From Liolophura sinensis (lineage: Eukaryota; Mollusca; Polyplacophora; Chitonida; Chitonidae), in assembly GCF_032854445.1 (NCBI RefSeq), contig NC_088295.1:81512644-81576643 (forward strand): a stretch of 64,000 bases of DNA. Reading direction: 5' to 3'. The notes beneath the pieces are model-generated. The model was not told the origin of the DNA, ran no database searches, and worked only from the letters and a program-made list of their open reading frames with translations. Every line of letters begins with the position of its first letter. The first letter of the stretch is position 1. The position numbers and the translations under genes were made by a program. Below are positions 25,447 to 38,200 of this stretch, piece by piece.

Positions 25447-26514
25447 GAACCTTCTGTACTTCGAATTGGCCTTCGAAGTATATATCATTTACACAAATTG
25501 TCTTGTGAGAAATCACAGTTGTCTAATTCAACGTTCCACATAGTGCAAACCATAGGTAGTTAACCTAACTGATAAACAATACGACGACTGTAGAAGCCAT
25601 TTTATAAATAAATGCCAGTATAGTATATATCCAGCGTAATGTTAAATGTATTAATTGTTTCTGTTTACAAGCCATCCACCATGCGTGTGAAAAAAATCGC
25701 TGTTTATAATTGCTTGAACCGAGAAAGAATGATTACCCCTGTTAACGGGAATTCATGTTTATTGGTCAATGGTCATTCATTTTTTTAAGAGAGGCCATTA
25801 CAGCTTGAGACCGGGGGTTTAACATCATTTTATCATGAACACCACCAGATTTAGATTCTGAGCAACATCTTTTTAATCTTTCAGAAATCTTTTAAAGCGC
25901 GTCCAGTTTGAACAGTTAGTGATCAATATCAGAATCATTTAATCAAAAAGAGTCTACGTTTGGAGCGAGTAGTCTGAAAAAAAAACACCTAAAGGACCAG
26001 AATGTAGCTTTAAAGTTCCTTTACCTACAACTACAAGCATTTTGATACTTTCCCAAAGGCGCCTTCCGGTATAAATAATTTCAAGCCATCTTGCTTAATG
26101 CCTTGCTAACGGTACACAAAATGTACAAAGTGACGATGATGCTGAAAGAACAGACATGTACCAATTTCCGTTATTCTTTCAGCTGGAGCAATGTGACCTC
26201 GAAAGAGTCCTAGAACGTCTCGAATGGTAAAGTCGAGCTACACTCCAGTTTATTGTCAGAAGGTGTTTTTTGCATGTAGAATTGGGTGTAACCCACAAAG
26301 CACGGCGCATTGTAAACATCTCCACTACTAATTATCCTATGCCAGAACTTGGATGACGTTTGGGATCAAGCTGCTAGGGAAAACAAACGGATCAACCTGA
26401 CCTTTTAAAAATGAATAAAAACACTGTAAACAAATCGAAGCGAACTGCGAAGTATGGCAGTCTGACCTTCACATTTCAGCTGCACTAGAAAGCTCGCTGA
26501 CCTCCAATAGGCCC

Positions 26515-26522
26515 TATAAAAG
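26515..26522 (+). promoter_or_regulatory. TATA box of Kunitz gene B
   Basis: TATAAAAG lies 86 bp upstream of the ATG at 26601. Transcription would start near 26545, leaving a short 5' UTR. Gene A also has a TATA box. Confidence 0.65.
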
Positions 26523-26600
26523 CCAAATGATTTCCGCGCCAGTAGAAACAAAAGTTAACTGGCTAGTTAATTATCTAGGGTGCTCTGTAAGACCGGAAGG

Positions 26601-29600
26601 ATGGCAGCAGGATTAAGTTTGCTCAGGATAATTCCCATGGCTTGGATAATCTTTCAGGTAAGAAATTAAAAAAGAAAATAGAGGGGTCGACTTTAAGGAT
26701 GTTGACTGGTCCAGGAGGAATGTTAACCCGGACATGCTCCAAACAATGGCGCGATTGTGTCAAGTATGACAGACATTCACATATCTATTCATGTGCATGC
26801 ATTCTTTAAAACATCTTATGTTAAATATTTAGTTATTTCAACAAAAAGATCAAGTAAGATATAAAACCACACTATTGTATTTCGGTGAACGGTAGTTATT
26901 TTGTAGTTTTGTGCATAAACCAGTTATAAAGAAATATAGACAGAAAAAGTACTATTCTTTAAAACAAATATGTACATGTATATATCTTTCAGATAAGTCA
27001 CAGGCAGAGACTTTACTGCAGTGCGTGCTAAGAGAAAATAAGAAAACAATATGTTTATATAATTTATAACCGCCACATGCAAAAATATTTGCATAAGTTT
27101 CACGCGTGGTTTGCAGAATCGCACTAATTTCTGGACAAGCTATACACTATCGTTTTGTTAGTGTTGTGGACATGTGGTATCGCCTAGTCCCGTGTCTGAA
27201 TGGTCTCTATTAGAGAAATATGTCTCCCTTCAGGCATATTACTAAACAAACCCCTGTCTTCACCCTACATCGGTTCTACAAGCACACAACAATCTGCGCC
27301 AAAACGTGCCCCCCCCCCCCCCACACACACACCCACTACACCAAATGAAATTCAATGATGCAAGTCCAACATATGTAATAATCATATAGCATCTACTATA
27401 GGCAAAAACCATACATGTGTATTCAACGAGGACTGTGTATTCAACGAGGACTTTGCCGAAATTTTATTCCAAAATGTATGCATCAACTATAGCTTCGAGG
27501 ACGTGTAAAACAAAGAAGAGAGTTATAAGTGATTCGTGACAAATTTTATGTTAGAATTGCTCATAATTCTTTGAACACAGAAAAAAATCAGTGTTCTTTC
27601 GAGCAATTCTTAGATTTACTTTGCTCATTATAAATAATAATAAACGTTTACCACTAAGAGATGCATGTTAATATGTTGACTATATAGTCACAGAGTAGTT
27701 TGCGACATGGGAATGTTGTCACAGTCGATTAGCCACACAGTCATTCTCGTATATTAAGATACACTGTCCGCTTGGAGAAGTCTTATGTAACTAACTAAGG
27801 AGAAGGATATGTAACTAATGAGCTCAACGGCGTGTAATTGACCAGTTTCCCTCTAAGTTTATTCTGCAACCTTTTCGCATGTTTGCAAAGTGTTTATTCA
27901 AGAATATTCTGAGGGCATTATTCTTTAAAACTGTTAAAATTATACTTTTTCAGAAGCCCTCAACTGGCCAGTAAAAACCCATGCGCATACAACTATGCAT
28001 AACTTGCGCTGAACGTGCCATTCATGGCACAGACTGAGTTTATGAAAATTCTAGCCTAGAAATAAAGCGGGAAAAGTCACAATTAAAGATGTCACGCTAT
28101 AAGTAAATAAATCAATACCCGCTACATCACACGACAAAGCATTTCTTGTACAACAGCACACCTACAACAGTTTTTGCTCCTACAATGATTGAGTCAGTTT
28201 TAAACATTATTCAGCATACTTATGCTATAACTAAACAGTAGGGGCTCTTATTATGATACAGTCTGTAGTATACGACATCCCTCTACAATAGGTGACGTGT
28301 CATCGCTCACGATGATCTCACTATGAAAACGTACAAATGCACTGGGCGACCAAGTGGGAAAATAGCAATGAGCCTGCCCAATTTGTGTGCATTCGCTTCC
28401 CTATGTTTGTCGCTCTGTCTGTTCGTCTGTCCTTGTTTGTGACTGAATGTTTTAACATGTTTGACATTCTCTCTTTTAAAGTGAGTCTTTCATATAACAA
28501 GGAAGCCTGAGCGCAAGACGGTAAATAATTTTTGTGCTTTTTTTTTGAATTTGCGTTTTTCATTAGTATTTAATATTTAATATGGCGATGGTCAGGTCTA
28601 ATGGAGGAACTTTACTGAGACTTCCGGTGCAAGTGCTTGACCAGTCTTCTGACATAATGCTCCAACCGATCCAGACAGACAATGAACTGAAGAAACGTCT
28701 TCAATAGTCAATAGTCAATGTGAATCGCGCATGTAGTCCCCCTATATGATTCAATGTTGTGAGTAAGTACAGATCCGAATACATAAAGCATATACAATCA
28801 GTGATGTGTAGAATTAATTGATTTTATTGGAACACAGGATTAACCTCAGAATAATAACGCAATGTTCATCCTAGGATGAGAATCCGTGTTTAAAAGTTAA
28901 TCCAGTTCTATAATAGACAGCAAGAACCTTGGTGGAAAAAGTTACTAAGACGCTTCCCACTCAATATTAATGGGACATTTTTGGGATATGTACAATACTC
29001 AGTTCTGTCTCGCTGATGTCGTATACACATCTATACATCGGCGCAAAACGCAAATACTGCTCGAGTGAGTGCTTGGGGTTTAACGTCGTTCTCAACAATT
29101 TTTCAGTCATATGACGACGACAAATACTGCTCGAAGCTATGCAGACAGTCTAATTCAAGCGTCTCCAGCTACTAGTTGCTGTCCATACATGTGTTAGAAA
29201 TTCGTGGTGTCGGAAAACAACCGTGCAAACAACTTGGATAGGCCTACATATAAGCTCTTCCGCCGGCAGAGCCGTCCTCGTAGACTTTGTGAAAGTGGGC
29301 AGATCATATTGGAAGACGTGGTTTTGGGAAAGAAATATGAAAAGAAACTATAAAACCATTATCTACTAGTACTTGCTCAATTTAGATTCACTAGATTAAG
29401 ACAACATACAACTGATATTTTATCAAAATATCAGCATAAAGCAAAGAAACAGAGAATTCGTGTCTCCTATACCGTTCGATACTGAAACTTTCTGTTAATT
29501 CAAATCGACTCAGTTAAACACCATACGTTCAATTCACAACTATTTCTAATCCTGGATCTAATGTTAAAACTGCTGCGACTGTGACTCAATTTATGAAAGA

Positions 29601-32600
29601 GCAATGTTGTTTCGCTTAAGAAATGTGGAGTCAGTCCACAGCTCGTGTGTGATTATGTGTTTTTGGTTTTCTCTTGTGGCAGACTATAACGAGGTGACCT
29701 ATGTGTACAAGAATATGTTGGTCTGCGACTTACATAACTTGACAAACCTGTACTGAACAGGTCCTGCTGCTTTTCGTCCTCTTTTGCCATTCTAACCACG
29801 TACAATGTTATACGCTTAGTGCATAAATGTCACATATCTATTAAGGAAAATAGTTACGTGGTTGGTGATCAGCTGTTTTCAGACAGCAAGGTTTAACTAC
29901 CCCGAGGTTTCTAACGCGAACCCCTTGTAAGGTAAGGAATTTTGGTAAAGTTCCAGGTTATTCCTGACACAACAGGGGATCCGACCTGTGGCGAGCAATA
30001 GGCTTATGGGCCCTGTCTCTCTGGAACATAGTTACAGCTCTGTCCACGTGCCCATGTCATATCAAGCACCGGTCGTATGGGGATCAGCATAAACAGTGTC
30101 AGGGAAAACGCCAACAATGTTCTCTCTGCTTCTAGCTGTGCTGGTAACCTCCTTCCTCTTCAGCCCAACAAACATATGCCGGACAAATGGTCGCCATCGG
30201 AAGACTCCTCTGTACGCCAAGTGGAGAGTGGAAAGCAGTGTCCAGTCTGACAGTGATCGTGAGACCCCAGGGAGTAAAGAATGTATGCTGTGAGGCAGGT
30301 TGTTCTGAACCTTACCCTTCCCGACTACCAACTGGTCACTCTCATGTCCGTCTTTTCCTCGCAAAACAGCGTCTACACTGGGCTTTATTCCTAGGAAAAC
30401 ATTCTGTAGGCCCTATATTATAAATACAACTGCCCTGGTTACATGGACTGTAGCTTGGATGGATGGATGTATTGACACACTCCCACAAGTGCTCCCATAT
30501 GCGAGCTGTGGACGAAGCTATTGTTACCTATGCAGGCATGATAACGAAACAGTCTTACTTCAAACACCGCAAAGAATGCAACCTCATCACACCCCAGTCA
30601 AATAAACAGATAAATACACACAATGGTAGTTAATACGAACCTGGAGAATAGTGCAAGGCGAGCGCTTCTATGAAAACAGTGGACGGTCACTCATTGCATA
30701 TGTTTGCCGGCTATTTAACTTCCTCTATCCCAGATCCCTTTATATCCAACTCTAATATGTCACATGGCCTTATTGCACATACCTGAAGACAGAAAACTAG
30801 CCAGAATGTGTAGTGGCATGGAATCCTATAGCTTGGACAAGAAAAACTGGACTGGTGTTTAGTTTAAGACGCCTTGTTGACGAAAAAAAAAGGGAAATGG
30901 TGCAATTGGTATATGTGCACGTTTTAACCTTCCAGGCTTGGGGAAAAACCTTTCTGAACATCTGCATTCAAAGCTAACTATAAGTTACCGTCAATTAACG
31001 ATATGTATCCCAGCTGCGCTTTGATTGTAACTGTTCATACATCCAACATGGCGATTTTGTTCAACTCGATGAGGATATATACATTTCCTCCGAGGTCGAC
31101 GCTCCGGCCCCAACCACCTGATTAGTGATTGGTGATTAGTGATGTGCAACTCTTGATGTCATTCGAGATGAAAACCAAAAAAAAAAAAAAAAAAGCAAGG
31201 AAGAAATAGAATGGCAGTCTAATGACCTCAACTACTAAATCCTACACATGGACAAATCCAGGTTTAACATCCCTGGCATCCACAAAGCTATTGGACATTT
31301 GGTCCATATAATGTAGGCCCCTAAACTGACATACGAAAATATGCCTATTGCTTCAATCAGTGTTCATGTTAATAAATTTATTTTCTTTTCACCAGGCTAC
31401 CGCTGTGCCAAAAAACATCTTCCGGGATAAAATCGGGCTCTGTAAGGTGAGACAATCGTACAAGACCAGTATATTTCTAAAAAAAAAACCAACCACCCAC
31501 GATCATACTTTCAGTTGAATTAATACATGGTTATTTAGTAACCCCTTTAAATGTCTCGGTACTGGAAAGTTCCCGAGGGTAGTTTCAGCAGGAGATCCTG
31601 ACACAGTATATATTATTATTATTATACAAGTTGTCCCCGTAGGTGTTTCATTATTTTTACAGTACATAATCGCAGCCAGTGACAGCTCCATAATGAGTCT
31701 CTAATGGTGAAGTGGGCTCATATACCGGCATTAATGCATGTTGTTGAAATAAAAGGGTCTTGGTCTGAGCGTGCATTTCCCAAAACACTTTTACCTTCAT
31801 TCGAAAATCTGAATACAATATCATACTATACACATACAGTATTAATAACCGTAAAGTTGGTTATATGTTTTATCTAAAAGATAAAGAGATAAGTTAAAAT
31901 GTTTTGACCTCGGGAGGAAAAAGTCCTGACTGACTATAAATGGAGGAACCCTCATTCAAACTGTTTTTAGCGTGAACCAATTTAATATGTTTCCACACAC
32001 GAGACTAGCAACATCTTGGTTGGTCGATTGTAACTTACCAATAACAAGGATAATTTCAAGGAGATCGAGAATTAAATTGCGTCTCTCTCTCTCTCTCTCT
32101 TTGAAGTTGAATAACTCTCTTACTGGAACGAAAATATCTCACAACTCAGTTGGATCAAGTGTCGATTATTGAGGTTTTGGGTCGCCATTTGATTTCATTT
32201 CTACGTAACCATGCAGTAACGCTGGTTAAATTAAATCACTCATATGTACATGTAGAAACTTTTTATATGATACTTGTGTGATTAAACTTATACGTGCCGG
32301 TACTAAATCTCTGTACATGCTTTTGTTTACAGAGATACGGCATGGCTTGTCCTATGGACAAAACCTGTATGATCCAACAGATAGAGTGGCCGAGAACGAT
32401 GAGACTTCCGGTTTGCGTGGCGGAGAAATTTGTCCCAGGTATACATATCCTAAAGGGTGTCCAGAAACGCATCCTATACGAACTCAGAAGAATTATTCTG
32501 GTCCTCTTAATTTTAGTAATAGATGTTAGAGGACACTATTTCTAGATTTATCTGCGATGTCTGCTTCTTTACCTTAGAAATTGTGAAAATCTAATTTTAA

Positions 32601-33297
32601 TCTACAAGTAGAGTCAGTTTTCAGTTTTAATTTGGCCTTGTTTCGGGGCAGCCGATTGTAGGGGATTGGGGATCAGTTAGGCCATTTCTCTTCTATGCCA
32701 AAATACAACTGTTAAGATATTTCAGACAATATAACCACTGATTTACCAACTATCTGTCTCGTTTCAGCCCACATGAAGGCATGTTACCAGCCTCCTGACG
32801 CTGGGCCATGTGGTGCGGAGTTCATTCGATGGCATTTCAATGTCCAGGCCAACCAATGCAGTTGGTTTTATTACAGTGGGTGTTTGGGCAACCGTAACAA
32901 TTTCTTCTCCAAGGACGCTTGTGAGAAAGCGTGTTTAGGAGACATAATCTCCAAGAGGGAGGACAGTTTTAGCGGTGACGTCAAAAACCTTCCAGAATCG
33001 GCTGAAGTGATCCGTGCCAGAGAATTTCTCTCTAGGCCACCACCAAAGTTTCAGGAGCTCCGAAGTCCGGAGATCGAAACGGTTATCAAAAGGAGGAACA
33101 AATCGTATAATAAGAGTCACAAAAAGCGGACCAGTCGTCGGAGGAATCGGAACAGAACACACCGTGTGGTGAACTCCGCTGATGTAGACCGGTGGCCAAA
33201 CGCTTACCGTAAAACAATGAGACGAGGAGAACTTTTCAAACTGTTCTCCACGCTGAACTACAGGCGCAGGGATATAAACAATGAGAGAGCACCGTGA
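26601..33297 (+). CDS. Secreted Kunitz-domain protein B, paralogue of A
   Basis: Exons 26601-26657, 31396-31446, 32333-32438 and 32768-33297 join in phases 0, 0 and 1 to give 247 residues. Exons 2 and 3 are exactly as long as in gene A (51 and 106 nt). Residues 1-19 form a signal peptide (ending MAWIIFQ). The four-Cys module repeats the spacing C-x6-C-x5-C-x15-C with a Trp-Pro core (IEWPRTMRLPVC). The Kunitz domain is residues 77-127 with canonical 8-15-7-12-3 spacing and WFYYSGC, GNRNNF. P1 is Gly, which argues against classical trypsin-like inhibition. A charged linker is followed by an Arg/Lys/Asn-rich stretch (179-204) and a motif at 219-238 matching gene A. The paralogues lie in tandem on the same strand about 9 kb apart, implying duplication. 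Function beyond a secreted Kunitz protein is unknown. Confidence 0.88.
29064..29125 (+). mobile_element. SINE family 3 fragment
   Basis: GAGTGAGTGCTTGGGGTTTA then ACGTCGTTCTCAACAATTTT then TCAGTCATATGACGACGA. The same block, inverted, lies at about 54030-54107. Confidence 0.65.
30117..30293 (+). CDS. Possible small secreted peptide ORF (weak)
   Basis: An uninterrupted 58-codon frame starts with ATG and a strongly hydrophobic segment (MFSLLLAVLVTSFLF), followed by a polar, basic stretch with two Cys. It lies inside intron 1 of Kunitz gene B on the same strand. No promoter, polyadenylation signal or known motif was seen, and such a frame can occur by chance. Confidence 0.15.
   Translation: MFSLLLAVLVTSFLFSPTNICRTNGRHRKTPLYAKWRVESSVQSDSDRETPGSKECML
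32083..32101. repeat. (CT)n microsatellite
   Basis: Nine CT units in intron 2 of Kunitz gene B, about 230 bp before exon 3. Confidence 0.85.
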
Positions 33298-34012
33298 CAA
33301 CCAGCAGGACACGATCCAATTCCATATGCTGTATCACCAACGTTCTGACAAAACTGTTTCTTGAGGTCCACGTGTAAAATCGGCAAAACTCGTATCACCT
33401 ATGACAGTGGAGTGTCTTCGTATTATGATTGTGTCATTATACTGTCTACCTTAACAGCACCAACATTACAGAACGCCATATTGGAATTCTCTCAAACAAT
33501 GATGCATAAGTTGGGCAGTATTCGTGTTGAAAGGCTTTTTATGAATCTTTTCTGGGCTTTTTTTAACTGGACGTGGAAACTTTGTGAAGATATTCACGAA
33601 AACTACATTCGGAACCGACATGAGCTGGTTATTATCCTTATTTTTTCAGTCTGCAGGAACATCCCTTCACAAACCTGACTGTATATGCTGTGTATATTCA
33701 GAAGTATTACATTAACTGGTTAAATGGCATCATTCCTACAGTTTTAGTGGGCAAAGTGGTGACAAAGACGTGTACTAGCCAAACAACGCTTTGGAGGTTT
33801 CTGGACACTTTTGTCAAGTCGACCAAGAAGCGGATCATAAACAATTCCGGAAAAAAAACACAGGAGCAGCCCATACCTGAATAACAATTTGATGGGGTCT
33901 TTTGACACTAGTATTATTTCGTGCGATATTCTGCATGCAGATTACTTTGAGAGATGGAACATTATCATGAAAGATAAGCAGTACCAATTTTTATAGCAAG
34001 AAATGGGAGTAA

Positions 34013-34018
34013 AATAAA
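34013..34018 (+). terminator. Candidate polyadenylation signal of Kunitz gene B
   Basis: AATAAA about 715 bp after the stop codon at 33297; the first canonical hexamer noticed. It would imply a long 3' UTR. Confidence 0.4.
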
Positions 34019-35207
34019 AACTATTAAAACTATCCTTGCGTTTTATAAAAGTTCTGTATATCACTCACAGAACTGACAGGAAGAGGACAATCACAATGCC
34101 ATGATCGCTACACGTGTATTTTTTTTCAAAGAGTACCTATCTTAGTAATGTAAACTTGTTGATTCAGTTTGAGCTTCCATTTATCGCAATCTTTCTGGTC
34201 AAAAATTCATCTAAGGTTCATTAGATAGACGATGTAAATGCACTGTCCTCCGGTTGCACTTACTTTGTGAGCTGGAAAATCACAGCATTTTATTTGTTTA
34301 CTTTGACACTAGTTTAATGCCAATCTCAAGAATTTTCCCCTTAATATAGTGCGTGAGGTAAAAGAGTTACTGTTGAATTTATCACCATTTCTGAAATCCA
34401 GATATACACACCATGTTGGAGGAAGACAAGTCGTTTGTAATGAGCGCGTCTGCGCAAATGGTCGCACGAGCACTACTTGTCGCTTATTGTCATCTAAGTT
34501 GATCCACATTTTCCATGTCCAAGATCAGATTGAACTCTTGTTGTATGTTCTAGTTACAGAATGGCATCCACTTTTCGCCACTCTGCCACACATCACGATA
34601 TCACAGTACACACAGTTGTTACATACAAGTACGCTCGTAGTCCTTAACTAAGAAATTATGTGACCACATCTGGTGTTTATTAGAAAATTGATTGAGAATA
34701 AGGCATTTACTTATCCCACTTATGACAACACACAATGCACAAGCTGAAAATACACTGTGACGTTTTCAGATACAAGTAGGCTCCCTCAGACAGGATTTGT
34801 TAAAACAGGTATTTCCATGGAGTCTTGGCTGATAACTACTCTTTAACTTAATTGGACATTTTCTCATAAACTGGATATTCAATAAACAAAAATTATAAAT
34901 AAATAAATAAAACACTGAAGATAGCACTTATAATCACTCCCTACTAGTTCTGCTACTTCTATAATGGTAGCTCTTCAGTGGTATAAATTACAGGAATGTG
35001 AAAAATAATTTAGTTGTCATAATAAAAGTAAATGAAAACGAATGCCGCATTAGAAGTATCATAAAATCCCCACATTTAATAATAAATCAATACAAAATAA
35101 ACAACCAATGATATGTAGAAAGAAACCAAAATTTAAATAACATAACAGCTAAATTTTCCAAATCTCCAAATGTTTTGATTGCACTGTAGGGATAGAGAAG
35201 ATAGTTT
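34019..35207. other. Intergenic region between converging Kunitz gene B and OS-9
   Basis: Both genes end toward this interval. It holds a SINE family 2 fragment and an AT-rich stretch with an (AAAT)n run near 34897-34912. A possible minus-strand AATAAA for OS-9 reads TTTATT at 34676-34681. Confidence 0.6.
34321..34500 (-). mobile_element. SINE family 2 fragment
   Basis: Shares the tail (CTCAAGAATTTT) and the block ATATACACACCATGTTGGAG then GAAGACAAGTCGTTTGTAAT with the copies at 48.3 and 19.2 kb. Confidence 0.6.
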
Positions 35208-38200
35208 CTAAGGCTTTTTTGATTTTCTGTTATCCTTTTCCCAAACTAGGTTGTAATTATCTTCAAGTTGCTTGTGTTTTTCGGCTTCCTTGGCTGCCTC
35301 ATTATTTCCACCCTGTAAAACAGACATTAAAAAGCTCTGAGAAAAGGCACTGGTAAATCGGATCAAAAGTCATCAAAAAGCGCCAAAACATTCCACATTC
35401 CAGTTGATATAGAATCAGGAAGAGATTTGACCAGATGATGACATCAATTTCTACCTAAAACTATGATTACAGCATGAGCTATATGTAGGACAAACACTCA
35501 AACACAAACGCAACTATTACTTTGTTATAACAATGTAGAAATTACTTTGGAAAAACAATCCTAGGAGAGAGACAGAAATTTGTAATGACAACGACAATTT
35601 ATAGATGAAAACAGGAGAGGAAAGTTACATTCAATTTTGATAAATCACTTGTAAACTTGAAGGCTGTGCATTATGTAATAAATTCTTAAGTTTTACGAAA
35701 AGCTCTAAAACCAAAAAAAAAAAGAAAAAAGCATGTTCTGACAAGGCCACGCACAATCCAGGAAAAGCTGGCTTCAGGCACACAACCTATATAAAATAGT
35801 GGTACTGAAGACCACTCCACCAGACAGTGACATTTTAGTATTAAACAACTACTGGTTAGATCAGAAAGAACTAAGAAGTCAAATTACTTACCAGTATTGC
35901 CACTATCATTTTGTTAAAAGCTTCACTATCCTCTTCCGAGAGAACATGAACAGAGTTTTTATCCGTGTCATAGTATCCCGCAGTTATTATTTTCACATGG
36001 ATTTTGCCACCTGTCAGCAAGAACATAAACGAAGGCATAGCAAAGTTTTTATTACTGTGTCGATAAACTTATTTTCACATGGAAAATAAGTTTTTACTCG
36101 ATTTAGCAAATGGATGTCATAGTGGTAAGGTTTTTGGGATGGTACAGCCTATAGATAAATGAATGTGTTTCCATACAGATAATCCATAAATCCTAAATAT
36201 ATTAACAAGGTTATAATAACATTACTGTATATTTAACATTCAGGGTTCTGGATCTAACCTTCCGTATCCAGCCCTGCTTTCTTCAATTCATCCTGTATTG
36301 TCGTCTCCACCATATGTTTCTTACTGCTGTCTTCATCCTGTTCAAGGTCATCATCCTTGGGACTGCTCTTTATACGAGTTATTCTCACTTTGACACGATC
36401 ACTGTCATCCTCTGACACTGGGACTTGGAGAAAACACAGGAAAGTATACACTTGAGTATCTCAATAAACTGATTTAGTTTACATTTTATTTACAAATCTC
36501 AAATCGATAAATGAGCCTATTTTGTGGCAATAACAACTGTCATTTTCCTCCTACGCTAAACATTCACGTAAACTTTTTCATGATTCTCAGACTCGGAGCT
36601 TATGCCTTTTATGATGGTACCTTCATGGAAATTTACGTCCAACATTACAGTGCTTCAAGAGAGTATGCATGTGGAAATAACAAATACTTTTTGAAATGTC
36701 ATAATTTGTTTATACTTGATCTCATTTAAACTTTGCAATAATAGAATAAATTTAAATGCATCTGTATTTAGCTGATTTCTACATTATCTTCACTTACATT
36801 TCAAGGCAGCTTTGTCTGAAGTTGTCTGTGTCTCTGAGGCTGCTGCTTTCTGAGAGTCTTCTGAGCTGTCAGCTACCAATTGCTCATCCTCAGTGTTAGT
36901 ATTTGTTACAGTGTTTAAGGCATCAACTGCTTTAGTAGCATCTTCTATCTCTGAAATCAGAAGTCAAAGGGAACTAAAACACTATTTATAAATACATGAA
37001 ATATGTTATAAAAGGTAGGAAGTCATAGAGTAAAATTTTGGGCAAATACATTTTAGTGTATCCAAATAGATGGATGAGTCTGCACATAACATGCACTGTA
37101 CTTCATCTACAACCACAGACATAACACAAATGAGACCACTTCCAAATTACCTTACTAGAATGATCCGTAATCCTGTGTTAGAGAAAAACCGTAAACTATG
37201 AGTTCCTCTGTCGAGGGTGTCTATTTTTTGCAGATCTTTAGGAGGTGATCATGAAAATAAAACAACAAGTAGTTCCAATTACCTTTTCCTGTACGCTGGA
37301 CCTTCTTGATCAGTTTGGCTAAAGTTTCACTAAGATGTTTGAAAGCAACCTTTCTTTCTTCTACATCCATGTCATCAGTGCCAAGCTCATCTTGTGCCTG
37401 GTAGAACAAACAGAACCTATTACAGACCAACACTAGTAGAGACTAAGTGTAATAATTCAAGTAATGCAACATATAATATAACGGTGATATGCATATAGTT
37501 TAAAAGAATGTAACAGCACCACAGCCTTTTGTGATGCCCACACCATCTAATTCTCAATGTTGTCACATATAATCCTCCAAATAATGGTTATGAATGTGAC
37601 AATTTATATAGTACCACATTTCTTTAGAGCAGTCCTTATCAGAATAAAGGCTCATGCTCTACTACTTTGTGTTAAGATGCATTTAATGATCTAAGTGGTG
37701 ATATTCATGAAGACACTGAATACTTTGCTGAAGTAAACAGCTCAGGATTCATTTCCATGCATATTCACTCCATTTTAAATCGTCATGATCAAAGTATTAA
37801 TGTAAATATATTAGCCTTCTTAAAGTTGGCAACAAGCTTTTGATGGTAGGACAAATTTTTCTGTATTCCTTGGTTACCATGGTTAGAAATGTACTAAACA
37901 GCTGTGGACATTGTGTGTATAATGATAGGCTTTTTGAGTACAGAGAACCATTATGTGTATCAAAGGTGATGTATAAAGTAAACTATTTGGGTATGGTGAC
38001 CAGATGATACAGTATAGCCTAACCTGTGCTGATTAGCACCAGATGTCCTGTGAGGGACCTGAAAGCTTTGTGCTAAAGAGTAAACAGTCAGCCTACAAAA
38101 ACAAGAATGAACGGGTTTGTAATGGCAAACTGGGGGTAATGCTAATTTCTCTACACTGATTCACCTCATAGCTTTTACGGCATCAACTGACTGACCCCTG

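Larger units (their letters stand above)
17552..26514. other. Intergenic region between the two Kunitz genes
   Basis: About 9 kb with no recognised gene. It holds SINE copies (about 18.9-19.5, 23.6-23.7 and 24.0-24.4 kb), the 28-bp tandem array (22.5-23.0 kb) and a fold-back segment (25.1-25.45 kb). A 132-codon plus-strand open frame at 20755-21153 has no visible domain, signal peptide or low-complexity bias. It was not called as a gene. Confidence 0.6.
26658..31395 (+). other. Intron 1 of Kunitz gene B
   Basis: A 4.7-kb intron, donor GTAAGA, acceptor TTTTCACCAG. It holds a poly-C/CA tract (27309-27333), a SINE family 2 fragment (about 28577-28690), a SINE family 3 piece (29064-29125), a small signal-peptide-like frame (30117-30293) and an A-tract near 31178-31194. 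Confidence 0.75.
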
